From Cupriavidus metallidurans CH34 (GTDB taxonomy: Bacteria; Pseudomonadota; Gammaproteobacteria; Burkholderiales; Burkholderiaceae): a stretch of DNA of 64,000 nucleotides. Numbering within the stretch: position 1 is the stretch's first letter; the number at the start of each line of letters is the position of its first letter. Below the pieces are notes generated by a model. The model worked only from the letters and a program-made list of their open reading frames with translations, ran no database searches and was not told the DNA's origin. The position numbers and the translations under genes were made by a program. Positions 37,192-45,300 of this stretch are shown here, in pieces. The stretch covers positions 1,674,001 to 1,738,000 of the forward strand of contig NC_007974.2 in NCBI RefSeq assembly GCF_000196015.1, written 5' to 3'.

Positions 37192-38379
37192 ATGACTCGC
37201 AAGGTCTTTGTTGCCGGCGCCGGCATGATCCCGTTCAAGAAGCCGGGCACCAGCGACACCTATGACGTGATGGGCGCCACCGCCACGCGCCAGGCGCTGG
37301 CCGATGCCGGCGTCGACTACAACCTCGTGCAGCAGGCCTACGTCGGCTACGTGTACGGCGATTCCACATGCGGCCAGAAGGCGCTTTACGATGTCGGCAT
37401 GAGCGGCATTCCGGTGATCAACGTCAACAACAATTGCGCCACGGGTTCGTCGGCACTGTTCCTGGCCCGCCAGGCCGTGGCAAGCGGCGCCGTGGAATGC
37501 GCGCTGGCGCTCGGCTTCGAGTTCATGGGCCCGGGCGCGCTGAAGTCGGTCTGGACCGACCGACCGAGCGCGTTGGAACGCGCGCTCAACCTGACCGACA
37601 AGCTGGTCGGCAAGACCGAAGGCATGAGCAACGCCATCCGCCAGTTCGCCGGCGCCGGCCAGACGCACATGCGCAAGCACGGTACCAAGCTGGAAACGTT
37701 CGCGAAGATCCGCGCCAAGGCCAGCCGCCACGCCGCGAACAACCCGCTGGCGGTATTCCGCACCGTGGTCAGCACCGAGGACGTGATGAACGCGCCGATG
37801 CTGTGGGATGGCGTGCTGACCCGCCTGATGGCCTGCCCTCCGACCTGTGGCGCGGCCGCTGCCATCGTCGTATCGGAAGCCTTCGCCCGCAAGCATGGGC
37901 TGCGCACTGACGTGCTGATCGCCGCCCAATCGCTGACGACCGATCGCGCCAGCAGCTTCGAGAGCGACATGATCCGTCTGGTGGGCTTTGACATGACGCG
38001 TGAAGGTGCGCGCCAGGTCTACGAGCAAGCCAGCATCGGCCCGCAGGACGTCGACGTGATCGAGCTGCATGACTGCTTTGCGCAGAACGAACTGCTGACC
38101 TACGAAGGCCTCGGCCTGTGCGACGAAGGCTGCGCCGAGAAGCTGGTCAATGACGGCGACAACACCTACGGCGGCAAGTGGGTGGTCAACCCGTCCGGTG
38201 GCCTGCTCTCCAAGGGTCATCCACTCGGCGCCACGGGTCTGGCGCAATGCTACGAGATGGTCCAGCAGCTGCGCGGCAACGCCGATCAGCGCCAGGTGGC
38301 CGGCGCGCGTAACGCGCTCACGCACAACCTTGGCCTGGGCGGCGCCTGCGTGGTGACGCTCTACCAAAAGCACGACTGA
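37192..38379 (+). CDS. SCPx-like thiolase (lipid-transfer-protein-type acyltransferase)
   Basis: A 395-residue thiolase of the SCPx/Ltp branch. The nucleophilic Cys lies in NVNNNCATGSSALFLARQAV, the His in NPSGGLLSKGHPLGATGLAQ, and the second Cys region at the end (HNLGLGGACVVTLYQK). Animal SCPx thiolase cleaves 2-methyl-branched 3-ketoacyl-CoAs, which fits the racemase-like enzyme in the neighbouring unit. In steroid-degrading bacteria related Ltp proteins act as retro-aldolases with a DUF35 partner, but no DUF35 domain is present here. AGGAGA precedes ATG 37192. Confidence 0.92.
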   Translation: MTRKVFVAGAGMIPFKKPGTSDTYDVMGATATRQALADAGVDYNLVQQAYVGYVYGDSTCGQKALYDVGMSGIPVINVNNNCATGSSALFLARQAVASGAVECALALGFEFMGPGALKSVWTDRPSALERALNLTDKLVGKTEGMSNAIRQFAGAGQTHMRKHGTKLETFAKIRAKASRHAANNPLAVFRTVVSTEDVMNAPMLWDGVLTRLMACPPTCGAAAAIVVSEAFARKHGLRTDVLIAAQSLTTDRASSFESDMIRLVGFDMTREGARQVYEQASIGPQDVDVIELHDCFAQNELLTYEGLGLCDEGCAEKLVNDGDNTYGGKWVVNPSGGLLSKGHPLGATGLAQCYEMVQQLRGNADQRQVAGARNALTHNLGLGGACVVTLYQKHD

Positions 38380-38390
38380 AGGAGCCCCCA

Positions 38391-38831
38391 ATGATCGACA
38401 AGAAGCATATCGGCAAGGTCATCGCGGATTTCCGCACGTCGGCGCCCGCGAGCCAGTTGCGCTTCTTCGCCAAGGCCACCGGCGAGACGCGTGCGATCTA
38501 CACCGACGAGGCAGCCGCACGCGACGCCGGCCATCGCGGCCTGCCGTTGCCGCCGACGTTCCTGTTCTCGCTGGAACTGGTGAACCCGCCGAGCGGCTGG
38601 CGCGAGGAACTGGGCATTCGCACCGAGCGCATCCTGCACGGCGAGCAATCGTTCACGTATCACCGCATGGCCTACGCCGGCGATGTGCTGCACTTCCGCA
38701 CCACCATCACCGACATCTACGACAAGCGGAATGGCGCCCTGGACTTCGTGGTGCGCGAGACCCGTGTCACCAACCAGGACAACGAGCACGTGGCGGACCT
38801 GCGCAGCGTGCTGGTACAGCGCAATGGATAA
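38391..38831 (+). CDS. MaoC-like dehydratase, N-terminal (FAS1-type) half
   Basis: A 146-residue hotdog protein of the MaoC N-terminal/FAS1-dehydratase type: FAKATGETRAIYTDEAAARDAG, LPLPPTFLFSLELVNP, and RILHGEQSFTYHRMAYAGDVLHF. In this class the protein usually lacks the catalytic loop and pairs with a second MaoC protein, here the next gene, as a heterodimeric enoyl-CoA hydratase. It begins 11 bp after the thiolase stop with GGAG upstream. Confidence 0.9.
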   Translation: MIDKKHIGKVIADFRTSAPASQLRFFAKATGETRAIYTDEAAARDAGHRGLPLPPTFLFSLELVNPPSGWREELGIRTERILHGEQSFTYHRMAYAGDVLHFRTTITDIYDKRNGALDFVVRETRVTNQDNEHVADLRSVLVQRNG

Positions 38832-38844
38832 GCGGAGGGGTTCC

Positions 38845-39261
38845 ATGAGTATGCCGAATTTCGAACAGATCCAGGTGGGCGACACGCTGCCGCCCCTGAC
38901 GCTGGAGCCGATCAACCGCACCACGCTGGCGTTGTTCGCCGGCGCGTCGAACGACCACAACGCGATCCATATCGACATCGACTACGCCCGCAAGGCAGGC
39001 ATGCCAGACGTGTTCGCGCACGGCATGCTGTCGATGGCGTACCTGGGCCGGTTGCTGACTCTGTGGGTTGACCAGCGCCAGATCCGCGACTTCGGCGTGC
39101 GCTTCGTCGGCATCACCCATCTGGGCCATCGCATCACTTGCACAGGCCACGTGGTCGAGAAGTTCGAAGCCGACGGCGAGCGCCGCGTGAAGGTCGAACT
39201 GCGCACCGCGAACCAGTACGACGAAACGAGGATCCTGGGCGACGCAGTCGTCGCCCTGTAA
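38845..39261 (+). CDS. MaoC-like enoyl-CoA hydratase (catalytic half)
   Basis: A 138-residue hotdog hydratase with the hydratase-2 motif FAGASNDHNAIHIDIDYARKAG and FAHGMLSMAYLGRLL (Asp and His active-site pair). It hydrates enoyl-CoA to 3-hydroxyacyl-CoA, most likely as a heterodimer with the preceding half. GGAGGGG precedes ATG 38845; the gap to the previous gene is 13 bp. Split MaoC pairs of this kind are known for bulky substrates such as steroid side chains. Confidence 0.92.
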   Translation: MSMPNFEQIQVGDTLPPLTLEPINRTTLALFAGASNDHNAIHIDIDYARKAGMPDVFAHGMLSMAYLGRLLTLWVDQRQIRDFGVRFVGITHLGHRITCTGHVVEKFEADGERRVKVELRTANQYDETRILGDAVVAL

Positions 39262-39303
39262 CAAGCTGTTCAAGCCACCCATCATCACCAAAGGAGTCAA
39301 GAC

Positions 39304-40128
39304 ATGGGAGCACTCGAAGGCAAGGTGGCACTGGTCACCGGTTCCGGCCGTGGCATCGGCCACGCCATCGCACAACGCCTGGCACGCGAAGGCGCGCGCC
39401 TGGTCATCAATGATCTGGATGCGGAGCCCGCCCACGCCACCGTGGAAGCGTTGCGCAAGATGGGCGTGGAAGCCGTGGCCTGCGTAGGCAACGTGACGGC
39501 ACCCGACTTTGCCGACCGCTTTATCGGCACGGCGATGTCCGAGTTCAAGGGCATCGACATCATCGTCAACAACGCCGGGTTCACCTGGGACGACGTGGTG
39601 CAGAAGATGAGCGACGAGCAGTGGCACGCGATTCTCGACTGCCACATGACGGCCCCGTTCCGCATCCTGCGGGCCGCGTATCCGCACATCAAGGCGCTGC
39701 ACGCTGCTGACAAGGAAGCGGGCCGCGAGGTCTATCGCAAGATCGTCAACATCTCGTCGACGTCGGCGCTGAACGGCAATGCCGGGCAGATCAACTACTC
39801 GGGCGCCAAGGCCGGCGTGATTGGCATGACGCGCGCCATCGCACGCGAGTGGGGCCGCTTCAACGTCAACGTGAACGCCGTGGCATTCGGCCTGATCCAT
39901 ACGCGCATGACCTCGGCCGACGCGAATGCGGGCGCCACCGTGAACATTGAAGGCCGCGAGATTCGCGTCGGGCTGAATCCGGAGATGCTCAAGTCGCACG
40001 CTCAGCGCAATCCGCTCGGCCGGGGCGGCACGCCGGAAGAAGCCGCTGGCGGCGTCTACCTGTTCTGCTCGCCGGATTCGAACTACATCACGGGCCAGAC
40101 CATCGCCGTGGCCGGTAACCTGCAGTAA
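39304..40128 (+). CDS. SDR-family 3-hydroxyacyl-CoA dehydrogenase (FabG-like)
   Basis: A 274-residue short-chain dehydrogenase. Seen: cofactor motif VTGSGRGIGHAIAQRLA, IIVNNAGFTWDDVV, catalytic Ser in NISSTSALNG, Tyr/Lys in NYSGAKAGVIGMTRAIA and the C-terminal YITGQTIAVAGNLQ. In this operon it would oxidise the 3-hydroxyacyl-CoA from the MaoC step to the ketoacyl-CoA used by the thiolase. AAAGGAG precedes ATG 39304. Last gene, followed by a strong terminator. Confidence 0.93.
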   Translation: MGALEGKVALVTGSGRGIGHAIAQRLAREGARLVINDLDAEPAHATVEALRKMGVEAVACVGNVTAPDFADRFIGTAMSEFKGIDIIVNNAGFTWDDVVQKMSDEQWHAILDCHMTAPFRILRAAYPHIKALHAADKEAGREVYRKIVNISSTSALNGNAGQINYSGAKAGVIGMTRAIAREWGRFNVNVNAVAFGLIHTRMTSADANAGATVNIEGREIRVGLNPEMLKSHAQRNPLGRGGTPEEAAGGVYLFCSPDSNYITGQTIAVAGNLQ

Positions 40129-40202
40129 CAGGCAGGCTGTTGATCCGAAGCGCGCCAGCGCCAGCCATGACTGCCCGTCATGCGCAGACGTCGGCACCAA
40201 TG

Positions 40203-40240
40203 AAAAAGCCCCGGCCGCTCATCTGCGGCCGGGGCTTTTT
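40203..40240. terminator. Strong bidirectional terminator
   Basis: A perfect 16-bp stem (AAAAAGCCCCGGCCGC / its complement) with a 6-nt loop, A-run on the left and T-run on the right. It ends both the beta-oxidation operon (plus) and the GDSL-hydrolase gene (minus). Confidence 0.97.
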
Positions 40241-40259
40241 CTCGTGAGAGTCGCAAGCT

Positions 40260-41594
40260 TCAGAACGTGCTCACCACCTTCCTCACCGCGTCTGCCATCT
40301 TGCCCGCCAGGTAGATATGGCCTGCGGGAGTCGGATGCACCCCGTCGGCGGAGATGTAGATATCGCTATTGCCATCCCCCTTCGGGTTGGCGACGTTCCC
40401 CGTGCCGGTCTGCCACTGCTCCGCCATGTTGTCGATGAAGTAGAAGTTGGCGCGGGTGCCAACGGCCGCCTTGATGGCGTCCTGATGCGCCTGAAGCTCG
40501 CAACCGGGCGACCACGGCCCCACAACGAACACCACGGTGTTGGGCAGGTTCTTCTGCACGTCATCGAACAGGGCGGTGGCTTCCGCCTTGAATTCGTCCG
40601 TCGATGTGCAGGCATCATTAAGCCCGCCGGCGATGACGACCACGTGCGGCTTGAACGGATAGACATCGGTGGCGACACGGTCGCGGAACTTGAGTTTCGG
40701 CGCTGGGGCGGCCAGATAGCCGGTGGAGCCTACGCCGGACTGATACATGTCGTTCCAGCCCACCAGATAGCCAAGCTTGGCCGCATAGTTGTCGAAGCTG
40801 TAGCCTAGTCCGGCCATCCCCTCCGTAATGGAGTCTCCCAGTATGACAGCCCGCACCTTCGGCACCACCGGTGGCGCCGTGACGGAATCCCCGGGGGCGA
40901 TCCGCAGTCCGCCGAATCGCATGTTAGGCGTCTCGATACGGATCTTTCGGGACTTCCTCGCCCCCTGGAAGTCGACGCGCGTGAGGTACAGGTTGCCGTC
41001 GTCCGGGTACGCAACCGGTGTGGTGGAGGCATACTGCCCATCCACCAGAATCCGGTGCGCCGATATCTGGTAGTTGCCCTTTACCAGGATCTCGAACGTT
41101 GGCGCGTCGGTGACGAACTCGATGTAGTAGACGTTGGAATCGCGGCCCAATCCGCCGTAGTTCACTGCCGTATTCTTGACGAGCAGATCATCCGGGAACG
41201 CGGTGCCGGCCGTTTCCATGGCGCCGATATAGCGCAGCGACGGATCGTTAGGTGGCACAAGCGTGCTGTCCTTGATCGTCGACGGCATGTTGGCCGTGCC
41301 AGCCGTAATGATCGGCGGTGACGTCATGGTGGTTGGCGCCCCACCATCCGCCAAGGCCGACTTGAGCAGCGCCTTGGTGGTCTGCAACTCCGTCACCGTC
41401 GCGGGCGGATTGGTAGTGGTCGGTGGCGTTACTGGCGTCACCGGCGTTGATGGCGTGGTGCCCGGCGCTGCTGGGCTCGCGGTGCCGGAGCTGCCGCCCG
41501 AAGCCTGCGTTGTACCATCCCCACCACCGCCTCCGCAGCCAGATACGAGTCCGACCGCCAGGGCCATCGACAAAGCAGCAAGTTTTGATTTCAT
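40260..41594 (-). CDS. SGNH/GDSL-hydrolase lipoprotein
   Basis: A 444-residue lipoprotein: lipobox LVSGC with Cys20 followed by Gly-rich and Pro/Thr-rich linkers (to about residue 65), then a beta-rich domain and a C-terminal SGNH hydrolase. The block I Ser is in AVILGDSITEGMAGLGYSFD, block III Asn in VIAGGLNDACT, and block V Asp/His in SADGVHPTPAGHIYLAG. It probably deacylates or de-esterifies an external polymer or glycan. AAAGGAGAACGGG precedes ATG 41594. It is divergent from the cus operon across a 416-bp spacer. Confidence 0.92.
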   Translation of the reverse strand: MKSKLAALSMALAVGLVSGCGGGGGDGTTQASGGSSGTASPAAPGTTPSTPVTPVTPPTTTNPPATVTELQTTKALLKSALADGGAPTTMTSPPIITAGTANMPSTIKDSTLVPPNDPSLRYIGAMETAGTAFPDDLLVKNTAVNYGGLGRDSNVYYIEFVTDAPTFEILVKGNYQISAHRILVDGQYASTTPVAYPDDGNLYLTRVDFQGARKSRKIRIETPNMRFGGLRIAPGDSVTAPPVVPKVRAVILGDSITEGMAGLGYSFDNYAAKLGYLVGWNDMYQSGVGSTGYLAAPAPKLKFRDRVATDVYPFKPHVVVIAGGLNDACTSTDEFKAEATALFDDVQKNLPNTVVFVVGPWSPGCELQAHQDAIKAAVGTRANFYFIDNMAEQWQTGTGNVANPKGDGNSDIYISADGVHPTPAGHIYLAGKMADAVRKVVSTF

Positions 41595-41896
41595 CCCGTT
41601 CTCCTTTCTTTTTTTGAATTATTTGCATGAAGTGAGCACGGCGGCACTCCGCCAGAGGGCCTAATTTCGCATCCAACTTTTGAATTACCTCTGTCGTGGA
41701 TATCGGATCCAGAACTCAGACTTTCGGCCCATGAATCTCCACCTGACAATCTGTTCGCGCAGCTATTGACCTCTCTGCAATCAGGGGCCGAGGAACAGGG
41801 CCGATCGCGGCACTGCGCCAATCTCACGATTGTCATTCCGGTACGGTGCCGGGTGTCGCGAGCATTGACGCAACACATGCTCCAGACACATGCCGA

Positions 41897-41925
41897 TTGA
41901 ACGTTCCTGCCGTGGGAACGTTCAA
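41897..41925. promoter_or_regulatory. Inverted repeat upstream of the cus operon, candidate operator
   Basis: Perfect 11-bp arms TTGAACGTTCC and GGAACGTTCAA around 7 nt. Each arm contains the 8-bp palindrome GAACGTTC, the two centres being 17 bp apart. It ends 30 bp upstream of the likely -35 box. Confidence 0.65.
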
Positions 41926-41954
41926 GCATCGTGGATGCCAATCAAATCCCGCTA

Positions 41955-41982
41955 TTGCTTTCAACGCAAAAGCCGTTATGCT
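41955..41982 (+). promoter_or_regulatory. Putative cus operon promoter
   Basis: TTGCTT and TATGCT separated by 16 bp, 28 bp upstream of the GTG start of the first gene. The usual spacing argues against a MerR/CueR-type long-spacer promoter. Confidence 0.4.
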
Positions 41983-42010
41983 TGGCGCTGTTTTGACATC
42001 CTCGTAGATC

Positions 42011-42412
42011 GTGCGTCATCTGGCCCGCCGGCATTCATGGATTGCCGGATTCCTTCTGATCCTGTTCCTGTCGGTGCAACTGGCGACCGCCGCCTATGCT
42101 TGCACGATGGGCATGAACTCGATGGATGAACATCCGTCGATGGAAGCGACGATGTCCTGCGCCGACATGGCCGAGCAGGATGCCGCGCAGAACGACGGCC
42201 AGAAAGCGCTTTGCATGAGCCATTGCCAGGCCAACGCGAAGCACGCGGACCACGCCACGCCGCAGATTCCGGCATTCATCCCGTTCCTCGTCAGCATCGT
42301 CGTCGAGCCCCCCGTGCTGGACGACGCGCCAATGCTTGCCGAGCGCGCGCAGAGCCAGCCACGCGCCCCGCCTCCGCCGCACGCCATTCTTCACTGCTGT
42401 TTCCGTACGTAG
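42011..42412 (+). CDS. cusD: CusD-like Met/His/Cys-rich small exported protein
   Basis: A 133-residue protein with an N-terminal membrane or signal segment (WIAGFLLILFLSVQLATAAYA), followed by a Met/His/Cys-rich stretch (CTMGMNSMDEHPSMEATMSC, CMSHCQANAKHADH) and a C-terminal HCCFRT. This composition fits soft-metal binding. It occupies the position of cusD in the C. metallidurans cusDCBAF cluster, and the name rests on that context. GTG 42011 is the only plausible start with the full export signal, with a poor ribosome site. Its exact role is not known. Confidence 0.72.
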   Translation: MRHLARRHSWIAGFLLILFLSVQLATAAYACTMGMNSMDEHPSMEATMSCADMAEQDAAQNDGQKALCMSHCQANAKHADHATPQIPAFIPFLVSIVVEPPVLDDAPMLAERAQSQPRAPPPPHAILHCCFRT

Positions 42413-42484
42413 CCTCCGAAGCAACGCCAATTCCGTTCCGCCCCCGAAACCTCGGGCGCGGTGGCCGTTGTTTCCGGAGGCTTT

Positions 42485-43786
42485 ATGTCATTCCCGCTTC
42501 GCCTGAGGCTGGCGCTGCTTTGCGCGTCCGCCCTCGGCATGTCGGTGTCGCACGCCGCGTCACCACACGCCGTCCCTTCCCTGTCGCTTGAAGAGGCCGC
42601 TGCTCTCGCCACGACACATGCGCACGACGCAGAAAACACGCGTGGGGCCGTAGAGGCTGCCGTGCAGATGGCCGTGGCGGCCGGGCAGTTGCCCGATCCC
42701 GTCCTGAAGGTTGGACTGAATAATGTCCCGACCGATGGCCCCGACAAGTTCTCGCTGACCCGCGAAAGCATGACCATGCGGTCGGTCAGCGTGATGCAGG
42801 AGTTCACGCGCTCGGACAAACGCCGGGCCCGTGCGGCACGCTTCGAGGCCGAGGCCGCCTCGGCCGACGCCCAACGCATGGTCGGCATGACCAATGTCCA
42901 GCGCAGCGCCGTGGCCGCATGGATCGACCGCTGGTACGCCGAACGGGCCGCGGCACTCCTTGCCAGTCACGAGCAACCCCTGAGCCTGACGCTGGAAGCG
43001 GCCAACGCCGCCTACCGCAGCGGCCGCGGCACCCGCGCCGACGTGTTGTCCGCGCAATTCGAAGTGCAGAAGCTGCGCGACCGCGAGAACGAAAACCAGG
43101 CGGCTCTCGACACCGCCAACGTGAATCTCACCCGCTGGATCGGCACCGATGCGAGCCGCCCCCTGGGCGATCCCCCCGCGCTGACAGTTCCGGATCGCGT
43201 CGCGCAACTTGCCCGGAGCCATTTCGACGGTGTCCCCGAGGTTGCCGCGGCGCAGCGCGACGTCGCGCTCGCGGAGTCCGAGATCCGCGTGGCGGACGAG
43301 GCCCGCAAGCCTGACGTCTCCCTGGAACTGATGTACAGCCAGCGCGGCTCGGCCTATTCAAACCTCGCCTCGATCAATGTGAGCATCCCCTTGCCCTGGG
43401 ATCGCGCCAACCGGCAGGACCGCGAAGTCGCTGCCCGGCTCGCGCAGGCCACGGCGGCACGTGCGAAAGCGGAGATGATCCGGCGCGACACCGATGCCGT
43501 GGTCGGCGCCAGGCTCGCCGAGTTGCGCCGCAACCTGGAACGCCTGAAACGCTACGACGACGCCACGCTGCCGCTTACCAATGCCCAGGCGGAGGCCGCG
43601 TTGACGGCCTATCGCGCCAATGCCGGGTCTCTGCAGGCTGTGGCCGATGCCAATCATCGTGTCATCGATACCTCGCTGGAGCGGCTATCGCTGGAACAAC
43701 GCACGACCCGACTCTGGGCCGAACTCACCTTCCTGACACCGTTGCCTACCGCACAAACCGAACCCGCCAACAAGGATCTTCCATGA
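42485..43786 (+). CDS. cusC: CusC/CzcC-like outer-membrane efflux protein (TolC family)
   Basis: A 433-residue outer-membrane channel of a tripartite metal efflux system. A signal peptide ending MSVSHAASP is followed by two TolC/OEP repeats with long coiled-coil helices (SLEEAAALATTHAHDAENT at the start, EFTRSDKRRARAARFEAEA, SLEQRTTRLWAEL at the end). It would form the trimeric exit duct. GGAGG lies 4 nt before ATG 42485. Its stop overlaps the start of the adaptor gene by 4 bp (ATGA). Confidence 0.9.
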   Translation: MSFPLRLRLALLCASALGMSVSHAASPHAVPSLSLEEAAALATTHAHDAENTRGAVEAAVQMAVAAGQLPDPVLKVGLNNVPTDGPDKFSLTRESMTMRSVSVMQEFTRSDKRRARAARFEAEAASADAQRMVGMTNVQRSAVAAWIDRWYAERAAALLASHEQPLSLTLEAANAAYRSGRGTRADVLSAQFEVQKLRDRENENQAALDTANVNLTRWIGTDASRPLGDPPALTVPDRVAQLARSHFDGVPEVAAAQRDVALAESEIRVADEARKPDVSLELMYSQRGSAYSNLASINVSIPLPWDRANRQDREVAARLAQATAARAKAEMIRRDTDAVVGARLAELRRNLERLKRYDDATLPLTNAQAEAALTAYRANAGSLQAVADANHRVIDTSLERLSLEQRTTRLWAELTFLTPLPTAQTEPANKDLP

Positions 43787-45300
43787 ACGCACGACTGACC
43801 ATCACGGCGACTTGCCTGGTCCTGATTGGCGTGGCCGGCTACAGCGGGTATCACCTTGGCGCATTGCACACCATGCCGGCAACGTCCGCCACGCAAGGCG
43901 ACAGGAAAATTCTCTACTGGCACGACCCCATGGTCCCCGGCCAGCGATTCGACAAACCCGGCAAGTCACCCTTCATGGATATGCCGCTGGTACCGGTCTA
44001 TGCCGACGGCGATGACGCAGGGAATGGCGTGAATAAGGGCGGCGTCAGCATCGACAGCCGCATCGCACAGAACCTTGGCATCCGCACGGCGGAAGTGAAA
44101 TCCGCCCATATGGGCGCAGTGGTTGAGGCACCCGGCAACGTGGCGATCGACGAGCGCAGCATCCGCGTGATCCAGGCTCGCACTACCGCCTTCGTGCAGC
44201 ACGTCGGTGTGCGCGCCACCCTAGATCCGGTACGGCAGGGCCAGACGCTGGTCACTTTCTACGCGCCAGACTGGGTCGCCGCGCAAGAAGAGTACCTGGC
44301 GGTGATGCGCTTGCCCGTCAGCCTGCAGACGGATCTGGCGAGCGCCGCCAAAGCGCGGATGCTGCAGTCGGGCATGACGCAGAGTCAGGCCGATGCGGTC
44401 ATCCGCACCGGCAAGCTGCAATCGGCGCAGAGCATCGCCAGTCCGCTGGATGGCCTGGTCACCGAAATCGCGGTACGCGAAGGGATGACGATCAGCCCGG
44501 GCATGACGCTGTTCCGCCTGGCCGATCTCACTCAGGTCTGGGTGATTGCCGAAGTGCCGGAAGCCCAGGCGCGCAGCATCGCACCGGGCCAGACCGTGAC
44601 GGTGTCTGCCACCGCCGCGCCGGATCCCGTGCAAGGCAAGGTCGACGCGATTCTGCCCGACGTTGACCCTGCCACGCGCACCATCAAGGTCCGCATCGTG
44701 CTGCCGAACAAGCAGCGTCGCCTTGTGCCCGGCATGTTCGCCAGCGTCCGCTTCGAAAACGGCGACCGGCAAGACGTGCTGCAGATCCCGACCGAGGCAG
44801 TGATCCGCACGGGGCAGCGGAGTCTCGTCATGGTCGATGCCGGCCAGCGGGGTTATGTCTCTACCGAGATCCGCACCGGGCGCGAGGTCGACGGCATGAC
44901 CGAGGTGATCTCCGGACTGCGTGCCGGACAGCGCGTCGTAACGTCCGGCCAGTTCCTGATCGATTCCGAAGCCAGCCTGCGCGGCACGTCGGAGCGGCTG
45001 GAAACCCCGGTCACAGCTTCTGCGCCGTCGGCACCATCGACACCATCGACGGCAACACAGGAGCACGAAGCCACGGGTCGCATCGAAGCCGTGAACGCCG
45101 ACAGCCTGACGATCTCCCATAGTGCAGTACCCTCGGCGCAGTGGGGTGCCATGACGATGGATTTCGCCGCACATGATGCAGCCCAGCTCAAGGGACTGAA
45201 ACCGGGCGATCGCATCCGCTTCCGCTTTCATCTGGCCGAAGACGGCACGGCCATGCTGTCGTCGGTGCAGCCCGCAGGTGCCGAAGGAGGTCAGCGATGA
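43783..45300 (+). CDS. cusB: CusB-like periplasmic adaptor with fused CusF-like domain
   Basis: A 505-residue membrane-fusion protein: N-terminal anchor ([17 protein letters not shown]), a heavy-metal-binding domain with [20 protein letters not shown] and MDMPLVP (residues about 46-78), barrel-sandwich and lipoyl parts, then after a Ser/Pro/Thr linker a C-terminal CusF-type OB domain (from about residue 425). That domain keeps the complete E. coli CusF copper site spacing: His, Trp at +8, Met at +11 and +13 ([14 protein letters not shown]). It links CusC and CusA and feeds Ag(I)/Cu(I) to the pump. Start and stop overlap the neighbouring genes by 4 bp each. Confidence 0.93.
   Translation: MNARLTITATCLVLIGVAGYSGYHLGALHTMPATSATQGDRKILYWHDPMVPGQRFDKPGKSPFMDMPLVPVYADGDDAGNGVNKGGVSIDSRIAQNLGIRTAEVKSAHMGAVVEAPGNVAIDERSIRVIQARTTAFVQHVGVRATLDPVRQGQTLVTFYAPDWVAAQEEYLAVMRLPVSLQTDLASAAKARMLQSGMTQSQADAVIRTGKLQSAQSIASPLDGLVTEIAVREGMTISPGMTLFRLADLTQVWVIAEVPEAQARSIAPGQTVTVSATAAPDPVQGKVDAILPDVDPATRTIKVRIVLPNKQRRLVPGMFASVRFENGDRQDVLQIPTEAVIRTGQRSLVMVDAGQRGYVSTEIRTGREVDGMTEVISGLRAGQRVVTSGQFLIDSEASLRGTSERLETPVTASAPSAPSTPSTATQEHEATGRIEAVNADSLTISHSAVPSAQWGAMTMDFAAHDAAQLKGLKPGDRIRFRFHLAEDGTAMLSSVQPAGAEGGQR

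Larger units (their letters stand above)
41595..42010. other. Divergent intergenic region before the cus operon
   Basis: No gene seen. It holds the inverted repeat at 41897-41925 and a possible promoter at 41955-41982. The left part shows no structure I can name. Confidence 0.5.
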
